Source of the DNA: Perkinsus marinus ATCC 50983
Taxonomy: Eukaryota > Perkinsozoa > Perkinsida > Perkinsidae
DNA length: 64,000 bases
Direction of reading: 5' to 3'
NCBI RefSeq assembly: GCF_000006405.1
Contig: NW_003200804.1
Coordinates: forward strand, 54,722 to 118,721
In this document: positions 1 through 10,794 of the stretch, piece by piece
How the letters are laid out: the number at the start of each line of letters is the position of its first letter
How positions within the stretch are numbered: the first letter of the stretch is position 1
The notes under the pieces: model-generated
What the model was told of the DNA's origin: nothing
The model's database searches: none
Seen by the model: only the letters and a program-made list of their open reading frames with translations
Made by a program: the position numbers and the translations under genes

Positions 1-1355
1 ATTGTATGCGTGTCTCCATAGGCGAGAATCCTCTGTACATCTTCAGGGCACTGCATAACCACAAAGCCCATCGAGCTCGGTCGAACCGCACGAACTTGAC
101 CATGCGGGCCTGGCTTCGGCTTGGCCCTCATCGGGAGGAGAACAACGTCCTTCACTCTACCGAACTGGCTGAAGTACTTCTTTAAAGCATACTGTGATTT
201 AAAACCGAGCTTGTGCACTTTCCGAACCGTGAAGACCCTCTTCTCATCCTCTTCGTTGAAGACTTGTAACGCCTCCAAGAGGTTCATCCGAGGCGGCTCG
301 TTGTCCCCAGCAAACGTCGAAGGCTCCGGTCGCGACTTTCTGCTGGCATCCCAGGTCTGAGCATGACTCCTCAGGGAGCTCTGATGTACACCCAAACCAC
401 TGGGAGTTGTAACATGCCAGAGGAGCGACGAACTATCAAGACTACCATTGGGCACCGACAACGAGTCAGTGTCGTGAACCGCCGATAGCCAGCCAGCTGA
501 TAGAGCCTCATTGTAAGAAGCGATCTCTACCTCGCCTCCACTGACCACCTTGAGACCATGAGGGTAGACAGGACTGCTATCCGAAGCATCGGTCATAACG
601 ATGATAGCCTCATCCCTATCCTCTATCTCGATGACCTCCTGTACTTTACCGAATACCGACAAGTAAGCAGCTAGTGTCTGTGCTGGTCCAAAGCCAAGGC
701 TCCCAATGTGACGTACAACCAACACATCCTCCTTGTTCTCGAATGCCATAGCCAACATAGCATCATCAATGGTTGCCTTTCGGCACACCGGTAACACATT
801 TTGGGTCAGACCTTCAACTGCTGTCATCGCACGACTACGGTTATGATGACCCGCGTTACTCCCCAGGTAGATCTGCGAGAGGTCCAGGCCATTGCTGATC
901 CCATAACCCTCATCAACAGTAGCTTCCAATGCGCCTGCGGCCTCCGGGCTCATCATACTCAAAGACAACACCTTCAGCTTCAACGTCTCATTTTCCAGCT
1001 CTAATAGACGTCGCTTCTGCCGCTCTTCATTCAGCTCAAAATGAGCCTGTGAAACAGCATTCGAGAGAGCAGTTATTCGTTCCTGCAGCTCGTCAGTGTC
1101 ACCACGACTTTCGAACGCCTGAACTCCGCTGACCACAGACTCGCTACCAACCGTGGGATCGAAAGCTGGATAGCCATCAAACTTAACCCTCCTACCAGGC
1201 GTATCATCTCCACTCGATGCCGAGGTCGTCGAGGCCGGCTCGCGGCCAGGGGGACTGGTCGCCTCCGAGGAAGAATGATGATCCGTGCTGTGCCGAGGGG
1301 AATAACCAAAAGGCAATTCAGGTGTTGATAGTGGATGTTGATGAGTGGCAGACAT
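1..1355 (-). CDS. Tandem-RRM RNA-binding protein (3' end missing)
   Basis: One uninterrupted reading frame of about 451 codons runs from an ATG at 1355 to the left edge, so the C-terminus is missing. Order along the protein: a Ser/His-rich N-terminus; a basic coiled-coil segment around residue 125 (QKRRLLELENETLKLKV); a first RRM-like fold (DVLVVRHIGSLGFG, then AAYLSVFGKVQEVIEI); a linker; and a second, clearer RRM (VFTVRKVHKLGFK, KKYFSQFGRVKDVVLLP, MGFVVMQ), which carries RNP-like beta strands. The wording of the second RRM resembles a group of RRM proteins common in dinoflagellates and Perkinsus (recalled, not searched). It probably binds RNA in post-transcriptional control, a major control layer in those organisms. 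No introns are needed, unlike most neighbours. The first RRM is divergent. Confidence 0.75.
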   Translation of the reverse strand, partial: MSATHQHPLSTPELPFGYSPRHSTDHHSSSEATSPPGREPASTTSASSGDDTPGRRVKFDGYPAFDPTVGSESVVSGVQAFESRGDTDELQERITALSNAVSQAHFELNEERQKRRLLELENETLKLKVLSLSMMSPEAAGALEATVDEGYGISNGLDLSQIYLGSNAGHHNRSRAMTAVEGLTQNVLPVCRKATIDDAMLAMAFENKEDVLVVRHIGSLGFGPAQTLAAYLSVFGKVQEVIEIEDRDEAIIVMTDASDSSPVYPHGLKVVSGGEVEIASYNEALSAGWLSAVHDTDSLSVPNGSLDSSSLLWHVTTPSGLGVHQSSLRSHAQTWDASRKSRPEPSTFAGDNEPPRMNLLEALQVFNEEDEKRVFTVRKVHKLGFKSQYALKKYFSQFGRVKDVVLLPMRAKPKPGPHGQVRAVRPSSMGFVVMQCPEDVQRILAYGDTHT

Positions 1356-2342
1356 TAAGTTTATATCTACAAATATTAACTCGCGGAAAGGAACATGTAA
1401 TTGGTATTTGAAGCACTGCCCTCCACTGCCAGCAGCCGAAGCATAGAGTGAACGTTGAGGAAATGCAAGACATGCAAGATTTTAAAGCAAGAATTGATTT
1501 GCCCCTTGTGCCAAGTCGTAATTGGAACCGCATCATAATAACCGACGTATCGTACCGTAAAACATAGGTAAATCTGTTGGTCATGCTCAACTTGATGGGA
1601 CCGAACTACCGACAGCCAACCGTCAATGGTATTATTGGTACCTCTGCCCCCAACGCCGATGCTGCCGAAACTGACAGCACTACCATGAGGGCCGCAAGTT
1701 GAAGGCGAGTCCGCACTGAGGGCACATAGGAGACCCGAAAGGAAAAGGAATTGGCCAGCCTAGGCAATAGTCTATGCCTCAGTCGAAGTAAGCAGGGGTC
1801 CAACTCACTGTGACTCTCGATATGGTGGAATATGACGTGGCAGTAAGGCCTGGGTACACCTTGTTCCCTGCAGCTTCTCGTCGAACAGTGTTCGACGAAC
1901 ACTATCAGGAAGCAAGTGAAACCTGTGTTCGGAGTTCAGACTGCAGATTTGTCTGAGGAAATCCAACCCGGGGAGTACTGCATAATATCTTCTAAATCCT
2001 ATCGAACAGCGTACCTGATAGCTTTAACCCACTCAACGACTTCATGGAAGGTTTAAGTCCTGAGCCACGTCAAATAGGCGGTAACGATGGTGGAGCTCCT
2101 GCTGACCTGGGAGATCCGTATAGTAATCATCATACACTGGACAGCATGGTACCCCTTCAAAGCAATGGACCAGGACTTTGCCTTCGGCTACCGTAATTGC
2201 CAAATGGGTCCATACTATAGCACGGTACAATACTGCAGGGAGCATTGGCTCAGTTTTGGAGTCCTCCAAGGATAAGGTCAGGTATTTGGACACAAGCAAT
2301 GGATATCTGGTTCACACGAGCTCCAGAAAACCCTAATCAGCT
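1356..2342. other. Intergenic region, nothing recognised
   Basis: Upstream flank of the RRM gene. Short open frames exist on both strands, but none shows a recognisable domain or splice-consistent continuation. The first 50 bases should hold the 5' leader of the RRM gene. Confidence 0.4.
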
Positions 2343-2414
2343 GGTTCTATGGTGTAACGGTTAGCACTCCAGACTCTGAATCTGGCGATCTGGGTTCAAA
2401 TCCCGGTAGAACCT
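2343..2414 (+). tRNA. tRNA-Gln (anticodon CUG)
   Basis: A full cloverleaf can be drawn. The acceptor stem GGTTCTA/TAGAACC pairs perfectly, the anticodon stem is CCAGA/TCTGG with loop CTCTGAA (anticodon CTG), and the T stem is CTGGG/CCCGG with loop TTCAAAT. Base 2414 is the discriminator and a short T run (pol III terminator) follows. There is no intron. The sequence is close to canonical eukaryotic tRNA-Gln. Confidence 0.95.
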
Positions 2415-3267
2415 TTTCTACATCGGCGACTACGAATGTCTCTCGAACATCCTTGATGCCATTATCAGTGAAAGAGTTGCCGCGAACAGCAGCAGCTGAG
2501 TTGTTCATGTGTGTGTCATCCCTTGCTCTGCCAGTATATCCAAATTTGGAGCAATCTTCATCCCTCCGAGGTAGAGAGCTCCAGGCAAAATCTCGCTGCA
2601 TTGCGACCTGGAACTTCCAGGCTGGAAGGAATTAACTATCAACGGCTAATGCCCTCATCAAATACCTGTACTGACGTAGACGAAGCTCATTCCGAACGTC
2701 CGCAGGGAGATGGGAATTGTCGGTTTCAGAACGAATGTCGAATGACTGGATCAAATCCAGGTCAGTTTTCGACCTGACATCGGCGGTTGCCTCTTTCCGG
2801 AAGAGGCCTCAGAGAATCAAACCTACTTGGCAGTGCCGAGTTGGCATCATTGTTGGTTCACTATGGCCAACTGCTGTTGGCGATGAAGAAATTTTATGTA
2901 CATCCGACGGCTGCTTTTGCAGTTGCAGCCCATTACAGCTTCACACCTTGGCGAGGCTAATAATCCGGTTGTTAGCCGGTCTACGCCCCCAAAGTGACAA
3001 CTATATCTCAACACTCGCACAATAATAGTGAAGATTTGGTTACAGTTGATAAACCCTAGATTTTTTCGCTTATGGTCATCAGTCTTAGCGGAGCGATGCA
3101 CACGCAATGTGGCAGGTTACAGAATAGTACGGGCTGACGACTCCATCACTGCTGATCCTGTCTCCGACAACCTCTATATGGTGCAATGTGAATAAAAACA
3201 ACTCCCGAGGTGACAGTGGGCAAGGAGGAAAAGATGGCACTGACGATCAGGCCAGGGGAGAAAGCAA
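2415..3267. other. Intergenic region, nothing recognised
   Basis: Lies between tRNA-Gln and the 3' end of the ArfGAP gene. No open frame with a domain or matching splice sites was found. Confidence 0.4.
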
Positions 3268-5206
3268 TCACCAGTTCTCCTCATTCCAGAAAGCCTCTGG
3301 GTCGCTCAACATACCTGAGGAGTTCCCAATGCCAATGCCGAGACATGTAACCAATAATACTCACCAGACTTCTTCTGGGGCTGCAAACCTCCAACTTGTG
3401 GAGCATTTTGTTGACCTATGGGTTTCGGATGGGACTGCTGCGGTGACGGCCTGGTAGTAGTCGAGGATAGATCGACTTGTGGCGGCTGAGTAGCACGTGG
3501 GGGCGACGAAAACGATCGACCGTGGAGGTCGTGACTCTCTGCAGGATGCGTAGGAGTAGGAGTGGTGACCATCAAATCCGAACCGAACCCCTGAAAAGAC
3601 ACCTCCAGGCCACAGCCTCGACAGAATTAAACCTACTTGCATCTTCCCAGTCGACAAGGAGTTAAGATAGTCAGCTGCTGCCTCTCCTCTAGCAGAAGAC
3701 CCCCGAGTAGTGTTTGATGGTACTGATGGCCGCACAGAGTCCGACCCAAAGCCCTACACCCAACACTCAACCTCTGGTACCCCCTCACTAACCCTACTAC
3801 CTCCATGGTCCCCGACGACAACGTGCCGAGATACTGAGTTGCCTGCTCACCTCTAGCTGAGCTACCAGTACCACCAAGTTGCTGCGAGAACCAATCCGAT
3901 GTTGAAGATATCTTGGAACGAACCTGAGGTATCACCATCCATCTCATCATGAACCAGTGTTGGAATAGACGTTCGTAGTCCAGGAGTTTCCTTACTAAAT
4001 ACAGAAGTTTACATACAAATTCGGGCGGAAGCATACACAAACCAATGGGAATTTCCTCAAAATTTCACCTACACATGTAGTTGAATATGTGCATATTTTC
4101 CAACACCATCATGGACCTTCCCGTATAACCTTATCCTTGAATGCCTTATCAGTAACCGTACTGTACGCTTCAGAGCTCTTCTGAGCTGCCCAGTTAGCGT
4201 AACTCTGAGCCGTCGCATTCCAGCCATCCTGTTGTATTTGTTGGCTCTAAACAGCGAATAGTACAGACCTACCATAACAGCATCAATTCTTACCGCCGAC
4301 CGAACCCAAGACGCAGCGCCAGAGAGCATGTTTCCCAAGGGATCATCATCGTCGTGGGCTTCCTGATTCCAGTAGTCCTCCCGGTCCGACCCTACTACAG
4401 CGAACTGGGCTACCCAAAGTGTACCCAATCCTTCGCCCTACCTCCCTGGCGTTGTGCCGCGCTATACCCATCAGAGCTTCCTTGATGCATTCTGCTAGAC
4501 ATTCCATCGTTTCCAAAGCCCGTCATAGTACTCCGGCCGGTTTGACGTTGTGCTTTGAGTCCGTTGCTACGACCATTGGAAGATTCAAAGCCCGAGCCTG
4601 GCGGGGTAGAGACACTCCGATGACTACCACTAGTCGACGGAGCCGGAGGAGGGTCTAACAAGCATCACCCACTCACCACAGGGCAAACTAGTTCCTTTAC
4701 ATGCAGGCATTTTCCCTTCTGCGATAGAAGGCCTTTCAGGCGGGGCGGTGCCATCAACCAAGGCTTGAATGAAGTTTCTGTAGTACTCCGCTGCCTTGGT
4801 ATTGTACTTCTCCGAAATCGACATCTTATCGATCTCCTGGCACATATAATCGTTCGCGCCTCAAATCGTTCGCCGCGAGTGCTACCATCTCTCGACAGAA
4901 TTTATTAAACTTGCCGTTGCCACCAACTTCCATCTTCTTCAACTGCTTGGGGTTCCACGTATCCATCGTGGTTGACCGCACAAAACTAAGGTGCACTCCG
5001 AGAGATCGATGCTTCCCTGAATACCATAATTTACCCACATCCTCAAGTGCACTGCCTAGGATACTACCAGAGCAGACTAGACAGAAATAGATCCCATAGG
5101 GGACGCTGGCCCACTGTGGGTTGGCAGCACCGCAGTCACAACAGACAGCGTTTTCGGGGTCCTCTTTTCGACGTGCTGCGAAAAAACTCTTCGTTGACGG
5201 GTCCAT
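3268..5206 (-). CDS. ArfGAP1-type Arf GTPase-activating protein
   Basis: Activates GTP hydrolysis by Arf small GTPases, hence COPI/Golgi vesicle traffic. The zinc-finger ArfGAP domain is N-terminal: CCDCGAANPQWASVPYGIYF then CLVC, and after a 51-nt intron KHRSLGVHLSFVRSTTMD with the arginine finger in HRSLG. Exons (descending): 5206-5068, 5016-4886, 4836-4677, 4597-4442, 4391-4294, 4228-4130, 3923-3801, 3753-3637, 3590-3365, 3314-3268; these add to 432 codons. Introns are 49-79 nt except the sixth (206 nt). The C-terminal half carries GFGSD/GFGND motifs and ends in Trp-acidic patches (DPEAFWNEENW), as in ArfGAP1/Gcs1. Uncertain points: the third intron could instead be a 22-nt one ending at 4655 (also in frame), and the link across the 206-nt intron is inferred. 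A stop at 4109 would end a shorter protein if that intron were retained. Confidence 0.82.
3924..4129 (-). other. Long intron (206 nt) resembling an intron at 46.2-46.4 kb
   Basis: Intron 6 of the ArfGAP gene, phase 0, four times the usual size here. On the minus strand it shares ordered blocks with the intron at 46180-46401: a 35-nt block with 29 identities starting GGAAAATATG, a block around TTGTATGTAAACTTC, GGAAACTCCT, and CAACACTGG near the 3' end. It is a candidate introner-like copy. Confidence 0.6.
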
Positions 5207-5981
5207 GGTGAGAACAATAGAAAACTAGCACAGCAGTGGGACTGATGTAGGGCCTGCCAGGACTACAACCACGCGCCTAAGTGCTGGGGAGTAAGCCACT
5301 GCTAGTTTGCAAAGCTTTTACTAATTGCTCGGGGACAGAGGGGCAAACGGTCCCGTTTGTCCCGAAGACCTACTGCCGCTATTGAGTAGCCCACTTCACG
5401 GAAGTCAACTCTTGTTACCAGCGCAATATGGAGGATCGCCGATTGGAACGATTATGCATAGAAAAACTGCGTGAATTTCGGAGTTATTCGCGCGCGTATA
5501 ATCGTCGAACCTGGGATCTAGCACCGGTGTGGTGCCTGATCGGTGCACTGCGTCACATTCTTCCCAAAGCAACTGTCATCATTGCCGATGACATCGGACC
5601 ATTCATAATTTCGTTTCCACTTCCTGCTTCGGTCCTGTTTCTATTCGAACTAGGAAATCATTTTTTAACCGGCTGACTTGAGTCTCCAGAGATACGTGGG
5701 TGCTATCGTTGGACACCCCATGCTGATCGGTTATCAATGCTATAATAATCAGGCATATACCGCTTTTGTGAGGCTCACAGCTCAATCCTGATACAGGGTC
5801 AAGGGCAATCCCAAAAGTGAAATACTCATAGTTCATAGTTCCCTTCCAACTATCACCACCGATGAAAGAGAGATCTCATTATGACTGACTGCACTCAACA
5901 CAGTATTGACGAACCCACGATCTTAAAAGGGTGGATAAAAATATCGCGAATAATACACAAGTAGTCGTTAAGCAGTGGGGC
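5207..5981. other. Intergenic region with one doubtful short frame
   Basis: A plus-strand frame at 5428-5676 (82 codons, MEDRRLERLCIEKLREFRSY...) begins with a charged helix-like stretch and might be a first exon, but no partner exon or family is visible. Otherwise nothing was recognised. Confidence 0.3.
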
Positions 5982-7330
5982 CTAGAGACCGAGCAGCTCC
6001 TTGTTGATATCATCGTCTTCATCGTCATCATCATCATGAGGCATTGGAGTAACCGTCGAGGACTGCTTCTGTTGTTGTTGTTGATGATTATGATGGTCAT
6101 CTGACTCTTCAGGAGTTTGGAGTGCCGCCATGTGCTGGTAGTACTTCAACCAACAAGCACGGCGATAAGCCTCGAAGGCTTCTGAAAATTCAACTCACGA
6201 GTATCCCCCATCTCAGTCCAAGAGCACGAGAGGGTACTCTCATCGACGCGGATTCCATCCAAACACCAGGTTATTTCAGTGGGTATGCTGTCTATACGCC
6301 GACCGATACATAAACTCCAATACTTCCACCACTACCTTTATCGTTGGGGTCGGGCGCAGGACCATACCCAGAGTCGGGACCTGAGCGTCGTTGCACACTC
6401 TCAGCAGCAGCAACAGGAGGAGGCCGCGCCGACATCCTTTCGAGGGCCTGATGGACGCAGTACCCATCAAGATGTGGCGTAGAGGTAACCTTACTTGCCG
6501 CTTCCGACGTTGCAGCTCGGTCTCTTCTGGGAGCTGCTGGGCACTGGTTTGGTAATGCCTGTTGAAGCCCGGTGGTGGTGTAGGGAAGGGGGGAGGCACC
6601 GGCAACCCCTGGGACATGGGATCTGGAGAAGCAGAGTGACGAACCTGGCCTGTGACTGCTGAAGATATTACATGGAACATGTTGAGGAGGATATCCCTGT
6701 GTACCTCCCCATGGAGGAGGCTGTTGAGGAGAGTACCCAGCCATGGGTGCTTCTTGAGGCCACCAGCCATCACTATGCCTGAGGAAGAGTGCTGAGAAGT
6801 GCCATGGATACGCCAAGGCGTGCTCACCCGACTGGATGTGCGCCCGATGGAGGAGCAGATGGCCGTTGTTTGTCCTCCAATGTTACATCGAGGTCGGCAG
6901 CAACTCGGTCGATGGTCTCCTTTCGCCGCGCCAAACCAGCGTCGATCTACAGAGCACAGAGATCCAAAGTAACACCACCAAATCCAGTCTTGCAGCATAT
7001 CGCTTGGGCGGCTATCCAGCACGATACTATCGTACAAATCATATGGAAAAGGCCGATACACTGTCAACGAAAGCCCCAGGGATGAACTAGATAGTGAGCG
7101 GGGTAAACCTGAATCCTATAGGGGTATATGCGTACTGATTCGACACATTAAAATTTTTCAAAGCGATGATTTTTAACTTGAATTGAGTATCGCAACAGCC
7201 CTGCAGTGACGCCTACTACCTCGTTAAGCATCCTTTTCCAAGCTGGATCGCTGACGATGAGTGCAGGTGGAGCACCAGAGGATACTAGCCGTCGGACGTC
7301 TGCAAAGTTGGTAGAGGACGGGGGCGCCAT
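5982..7330 (-). CDS. Pro/Gln-rich protein of unknown function
   Basis: A multi-exon minus-strand gene; I do not recognise the family. Visible coding blocks, in order: an N-terminal exon from ATG 7330 (NFADVRRLVSSGAPPALIVS); a helical block near 6930 (RRKETIDRVAADLDVTLEDK); after a 49-nt intron a Pro/Gln/Gly block (GYSPQQPPPWGGTQGYPPQH); a block ending ETELQRRKRQ; a block with RSGPDSGYGPAPDPNDKG; and a last exon with AYRRACWLKYYQHMAA, a His/Gln run and an acidic tail (DDDDDEDDDINKELLGL) before the stop at 5982. The C-terminal YYQH-type motif followed by low complexity recalls the tails of splicing or KH-type RNA-binding proteins, but no KH domain is visible. The first two introns could not be fixed, so the N-terminal model is provisional. 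Confidence 0.6.
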
Positions 7331-7383
7331 ACTAAGGAGACGAGCCGCTGGAGATGATCACTCAACAGGCCAACAATAACGGA

Positions 7384-7713
7384 TTAGTTCAAACGCGAAG
7401 TATCGGGGCAGCCGGGCGCAAATGGACGATGTAGGTTGCGCGAATTCTTCCGCAGCCGGAAAATATCGCGCATGTCATAAACTTCGCGCAGAGCAAATCG
7501 TCCATTCAACCCTTTCACGATGGTCGTCGTCGCCCTTTCATCAATCCTCCATTTTTTCTCACCGACTGCATGGGTGTTCCTGACAATCTCTACCTCACTA
7601 ACACTGTAATATCCTCGGCCGTACACGACTGCACCTGACCTCACTTGAATCTTATCGTCTTCAACCTTGGATGCGTCTCTCTTTTCCAGATACTTCGGCG
7701 TTCGGGCCACCAT
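7384..7713 (-). CDS. Small basic protein, unknown function (may be a 3' exon)
   Basis: A 109-codon frame rich in charged residues (GRGYYSVSEVEIVRN, KKWRIDERATTTIVKGLNG), with no known domain. Directly upstream on the same strand a second open frame (7714-8013) ends in a basic, natural-looking block (PKLGNRTKTARQKRR, then MAFAE) whose stop touches this ATG. The two may be one gene joined by a short intron near 7670-7715, but the best candidate intron (39 nt) has a weak acceptor. The 5' part would overlap antisense the open region upstream of the methionine aminopeptidase start. Confidence 0.5.
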   Translation of the reverse strand: MVARTPKYLEKRDASKVEDDKIQVRSGAVVYGRGYYSVSEVEIVRNTHAVGEKKWRIDERATTTIVKGLNGRFALREVYDMRDIFRLRKNSRNLHRPFAPGCPDTSRLN

Positions 7714-8050
7714 TTACTCAGCGAAAGCCATCCTATTGGAGCTTAACCTTCGTTTCTGGCGAGCAGTCTTAGTGCGGTTTCCCAGCTTGGGCGTGGGCCT
7801 GGCTCGGAAGGTGGCAGCAACGGAACCGTCCGGTACTGTATTGGGGATAAACCTGGTAGAGCCGAAGTCTATCGGGCGAGTCAGTTCGACTGGAGACGAC
7901 CCTGAGGGGAAGAATGATGAACATAAAGGGGTGAAGCGTCGTGCTGTACACCACGCTGGTGGGAATGTAGCTGAGCCCGGGGAGATCATAACGAAAAACG
8001 ACTCAAAGGCCACTGATTCTTGTGAAGGAGCAGTCAGTACTGCATCGGCT

Positions 8051-9408
8051 ATGGCAACTCTTAGAGCGGTAATAGCTGGGGGGGTATAGTGGAATAAGAG
8101 GTCGTGGGCATAGGCACGAGCTGCAGCACGTATTCATCGTACTGTGCGCCACGAGATGGAGCCGAAGATCAAGCCTGGAATGCGGCTGGACACTTTTGTG
8201 GAGGAGTTGGAGAGTCGAGTGAACATGCACGCTAAGTTCGATCCCAAGCGACCACTTGAGCGTGGCTGGGGTTTCCCTACTGGTAAGTATGCGGGTAGTG
8301 TATATCCACATGGAGTCTCTCACCATAGGCGTGTGCTTGAATGAAGTTGCCGCTCACTTCACGCCCAACAACCCGGCCTTCTCAACAGCACCTCCGCCCC
8401 AGTCTATCATATACACTGCTAATGATGTGCTCAAGGTAGTGACGCCCTCTTGTCCTGGTGCCTCCCAAATCTTGCTGCTCAGGTCGACTTTGGAGTCCAT
8501 GTCGACGGCCATATAATTGACTGCGCTTTCTCCGTTACCCATAACCCTCTTTTGGTGCCTTTGCTAGGTAGTAAGGGGGCACGCTGTAGCGTACATACCG
8601 GAGAAGTGTACTCCTGCTTCAGAGACAGTAAAGGAAGCAACATACACAGGCATTCGCACGGCTGGAGTTGATGTGCGGGTGTGTGATGTGGGTGCTGCTG
8701 TCAGCGAAGTAGCGACGGGGTGCTTCGGTGCGGCCCCTCCATACATATGTTAGGTCATGAACTCGGGTGAGCTCGAGGATGGATCCCCAGTGAGGGTCAT
8801 CTACAACCTGTGTGGTCACTCTATCGGCAACTACAAGATCCACGATGGTCTGGCCATACCCCTAGTGGATAACGGAGACCAAGTGAGCGACCGCCGGCTG
8901 GACGTATCGTGGAGTGGTTCCTCTTCTTAGACTAAAATGAAGGCTAACCAGCTCTACGCTGTGGAGACCTTTGGAGGTGCTGGTGGTGGAATCACTGGTT
9001 ATGTCACCAGCAAAGTAATATGGGGTGTTGAGTGTGCAGGGCAGAGGTTTTCGGGGTCTCAGGGGGAGTCGAGCCATTTCATGCTGAGCCCTTACTACGA
9101 GCAGTTTAGCCGTCTTCTGTCGGCCAACGGCAAGAGGACTCTCTCCCACATACTTAAGCGTTTCAGCACGATGCCGTTCGCTGGTAGTATATATATCGCG
9201 GTCTTTTTATCGATGGAATTCGATGTCAGACCGGTGGCTATCGGCGTTTGACTGCGGGAATTTGAGAGAGCTCGTGCGGTATAATGTGGTGATGGACTGT
9301 CCTCCGTTGGTGGACGCTGGTCCGGGAGGATACATAGCGCAGTTCGAGCACACCATCATGTGCGGGGAGATGGGCACGGAGATAATATCAAAAGGACCGG
9401 ATTATTAG
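8051..9408 (+). CDS. Methionine aminopeptidase 2
   Basis: Removes the initiator Met from nascent proteins; a dinuclear metalloprotease of the type 2 family. Nine exons: 8051-8068, 8114-8282, 8329-8435, 8483-8567, 8623-8708, 8754-8882, 8931-8997, 9040-9183, 9230-9408; eight introns of 42-55 nt; 327 residues exactly in frame. Family landmarks: [35 protein letters not shown] (first metal Asp residues), [12 protein letters not shown] (metal His), YAVETFGG (metal Glu) and the C-terminal AQFEHTIMC (last metal Glu) ending in GPDY. The basic N-terminal extension of animal MetAP2 is missing with the ATG chosen at 8051. The frame stays open upstream to 7667, so a longer N-terminus is possible, but that stretch looks more like antisense of the minus-strand gene. 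Confidence 0.93.
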
Positions 9409-9508
9409 CTGTCATTAGCCTCGGCGATGTTCCTGCTGCAAAGCGCTGCTTGTGTTGCGATCGGAGTTGGGGTTGTGGGAAGGGGTGTGTTGGAGAAGTA
9501 GGGTTTGT

Positions 9509-10293
9509 ATGGTTGAGAAGGACCCTAAGGTGAAAGAGCTGGAGAAGAGAGCACGAGGTCGACAGCCCTATGTCTATGATGGGCACGTAGTGTATGAATG
9601 GGAGCAGACGCAAGATGAGGTTATAAAGGGGGGGGGACCGTCCTAGGGATATACTTGTGCTCGATTACACTATCACTGTATTGTTACGGACTGAGCCTCA
9701 CATATGTGTCCTCCTTCCCTTTCACAGGTGCATGTATATGTAAAGTTACCATCAGGGTGTACTAAGGCCAGCCAGTTCTCTATTACGCTGGAGCCTAAAC
9801 GAGTTAAGCTCAGTTTAAGAGGGGCACATCAGTTTTACCTTAATCACACACCGTAAGGCCGACCACTGCCTTGCAGTTGATTGGTATATGATGGAAATCT
9901 CAGGGCCGGCCTAGTGGATAAGGATGACTCTACGTGGTTCATAGAAGACGGGGAGGTGCACATTATATTAGCTAAGGTGGTCAAGGAGTGGTATCGGATG
10001 GAGCTGGTGGTCAAGACGAATACACTTGTTCAACTACTGTAGGCCCGTAAAGCGGAGCTATGGCCGTCGTGTTTTGAAGGACAGACTCAGTTGGATGCCT
10101 TCACCCAGAATGAGCTTAGCAAGAAGCTGATGCTTGAGAGATTCCAGGTGCCGCCCAAGCGGGAGTAGTCTGGTGGACAATACTTGTACGATGGTGTCAG
10201 GAGGAGCATCCTGGGTTCGACTTCTCGGGAGCGGAGTTCAACGGCAATGTGCCCAACGCGAGGGAGTTCATGGGCGGCGTTCAGTATAAGTGA
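9509..10293 (+). CDS. NUDCD2-like CS-domain protein
   Basis: A co-chaperone of the NudC family, which works with Hsp90 and in dynein-related stability. Exons 9509-9619, 9728-9852, 9904-10006, 10043-10147 and 10201-10293 give 178 residues in frame; introns are 108, 51, 36 and 53 nt. The CS/p23 fold reads YEWEQTQDEV, VHVYVKLPSG, RVKLSLRG, STWFIEDGEVHIILAK; the tail NELSKKLMLERFQ then EHPGFDFSGAEFNGN is the diagnostic NUDCD2 C-terminus (human: ERFQKENPGFDFSGAEISGN). The fourth exon boundary could shift by one Val (33- or 36-nt intron). It starts 100 bp after the MetAP2 stop on the same strand. Confidence 0.88.
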
Positions 10294-10794
10294 TACTGTG
10301 TATGGTCTCTCGATTGTGTGATTGAATTATTGTGGTTTCTGGCACGAGCGTTGCCCGTGTTACGGAGGTTTTGCGCTTGCGTGCTGGGCTGCTGGTCTTG
10401 GTGAACACTTCGTCTCATGGCCACTCTCTGTGGGGGGTATCGATCCTTGATATCCTCAAATCTTCCCTAGAGGCCAAGCAGCACGGGTAGGTTCTGGCGG
10501 GCCTCTAGCTGGCATGCCTCGGGCAGCACCTCTCTTATCTGGCTTGGTCACGCCCTAGATCCTGAAATAGCCATAGGGTTGTATACGGGCTCAAGGAAGG
10601 GGCGATCCTGTCAGACCGCTGGCAAACTATGTAGGTGGTTCACCAGAACGGAGGAAGTGTTAAAGAAGGAGACCCTGCCCTATGTATTGGCACTAGGCTT
10701 CCCCATGTGTGCCACTTGTGGTTGCTTCCTCGATGCTGTCTTATTGATTCGTTGAGTCTCTGTGGCGACGACTTGTATGTTGCATCAGTTTTGT
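10294..10794. other. Intergenic region, nothing recognised
   Basis: About 500 bp between the NUDCD2-like gene and the transporter. It probably holds the transporter promoter and 5' leader. An in-frame ATG at 10777 lies just upstream of the chosen start. Confidence 0.4.

Noticed and set aside
1380-1420. CCAATTACATGTTCC in front of the RRM gene as a third copy of the long-intron element
   Set aside because: Only an 11-base match (CAATTACATGT) to the 46.3-kb intron and no other shared blocks; too short to count.
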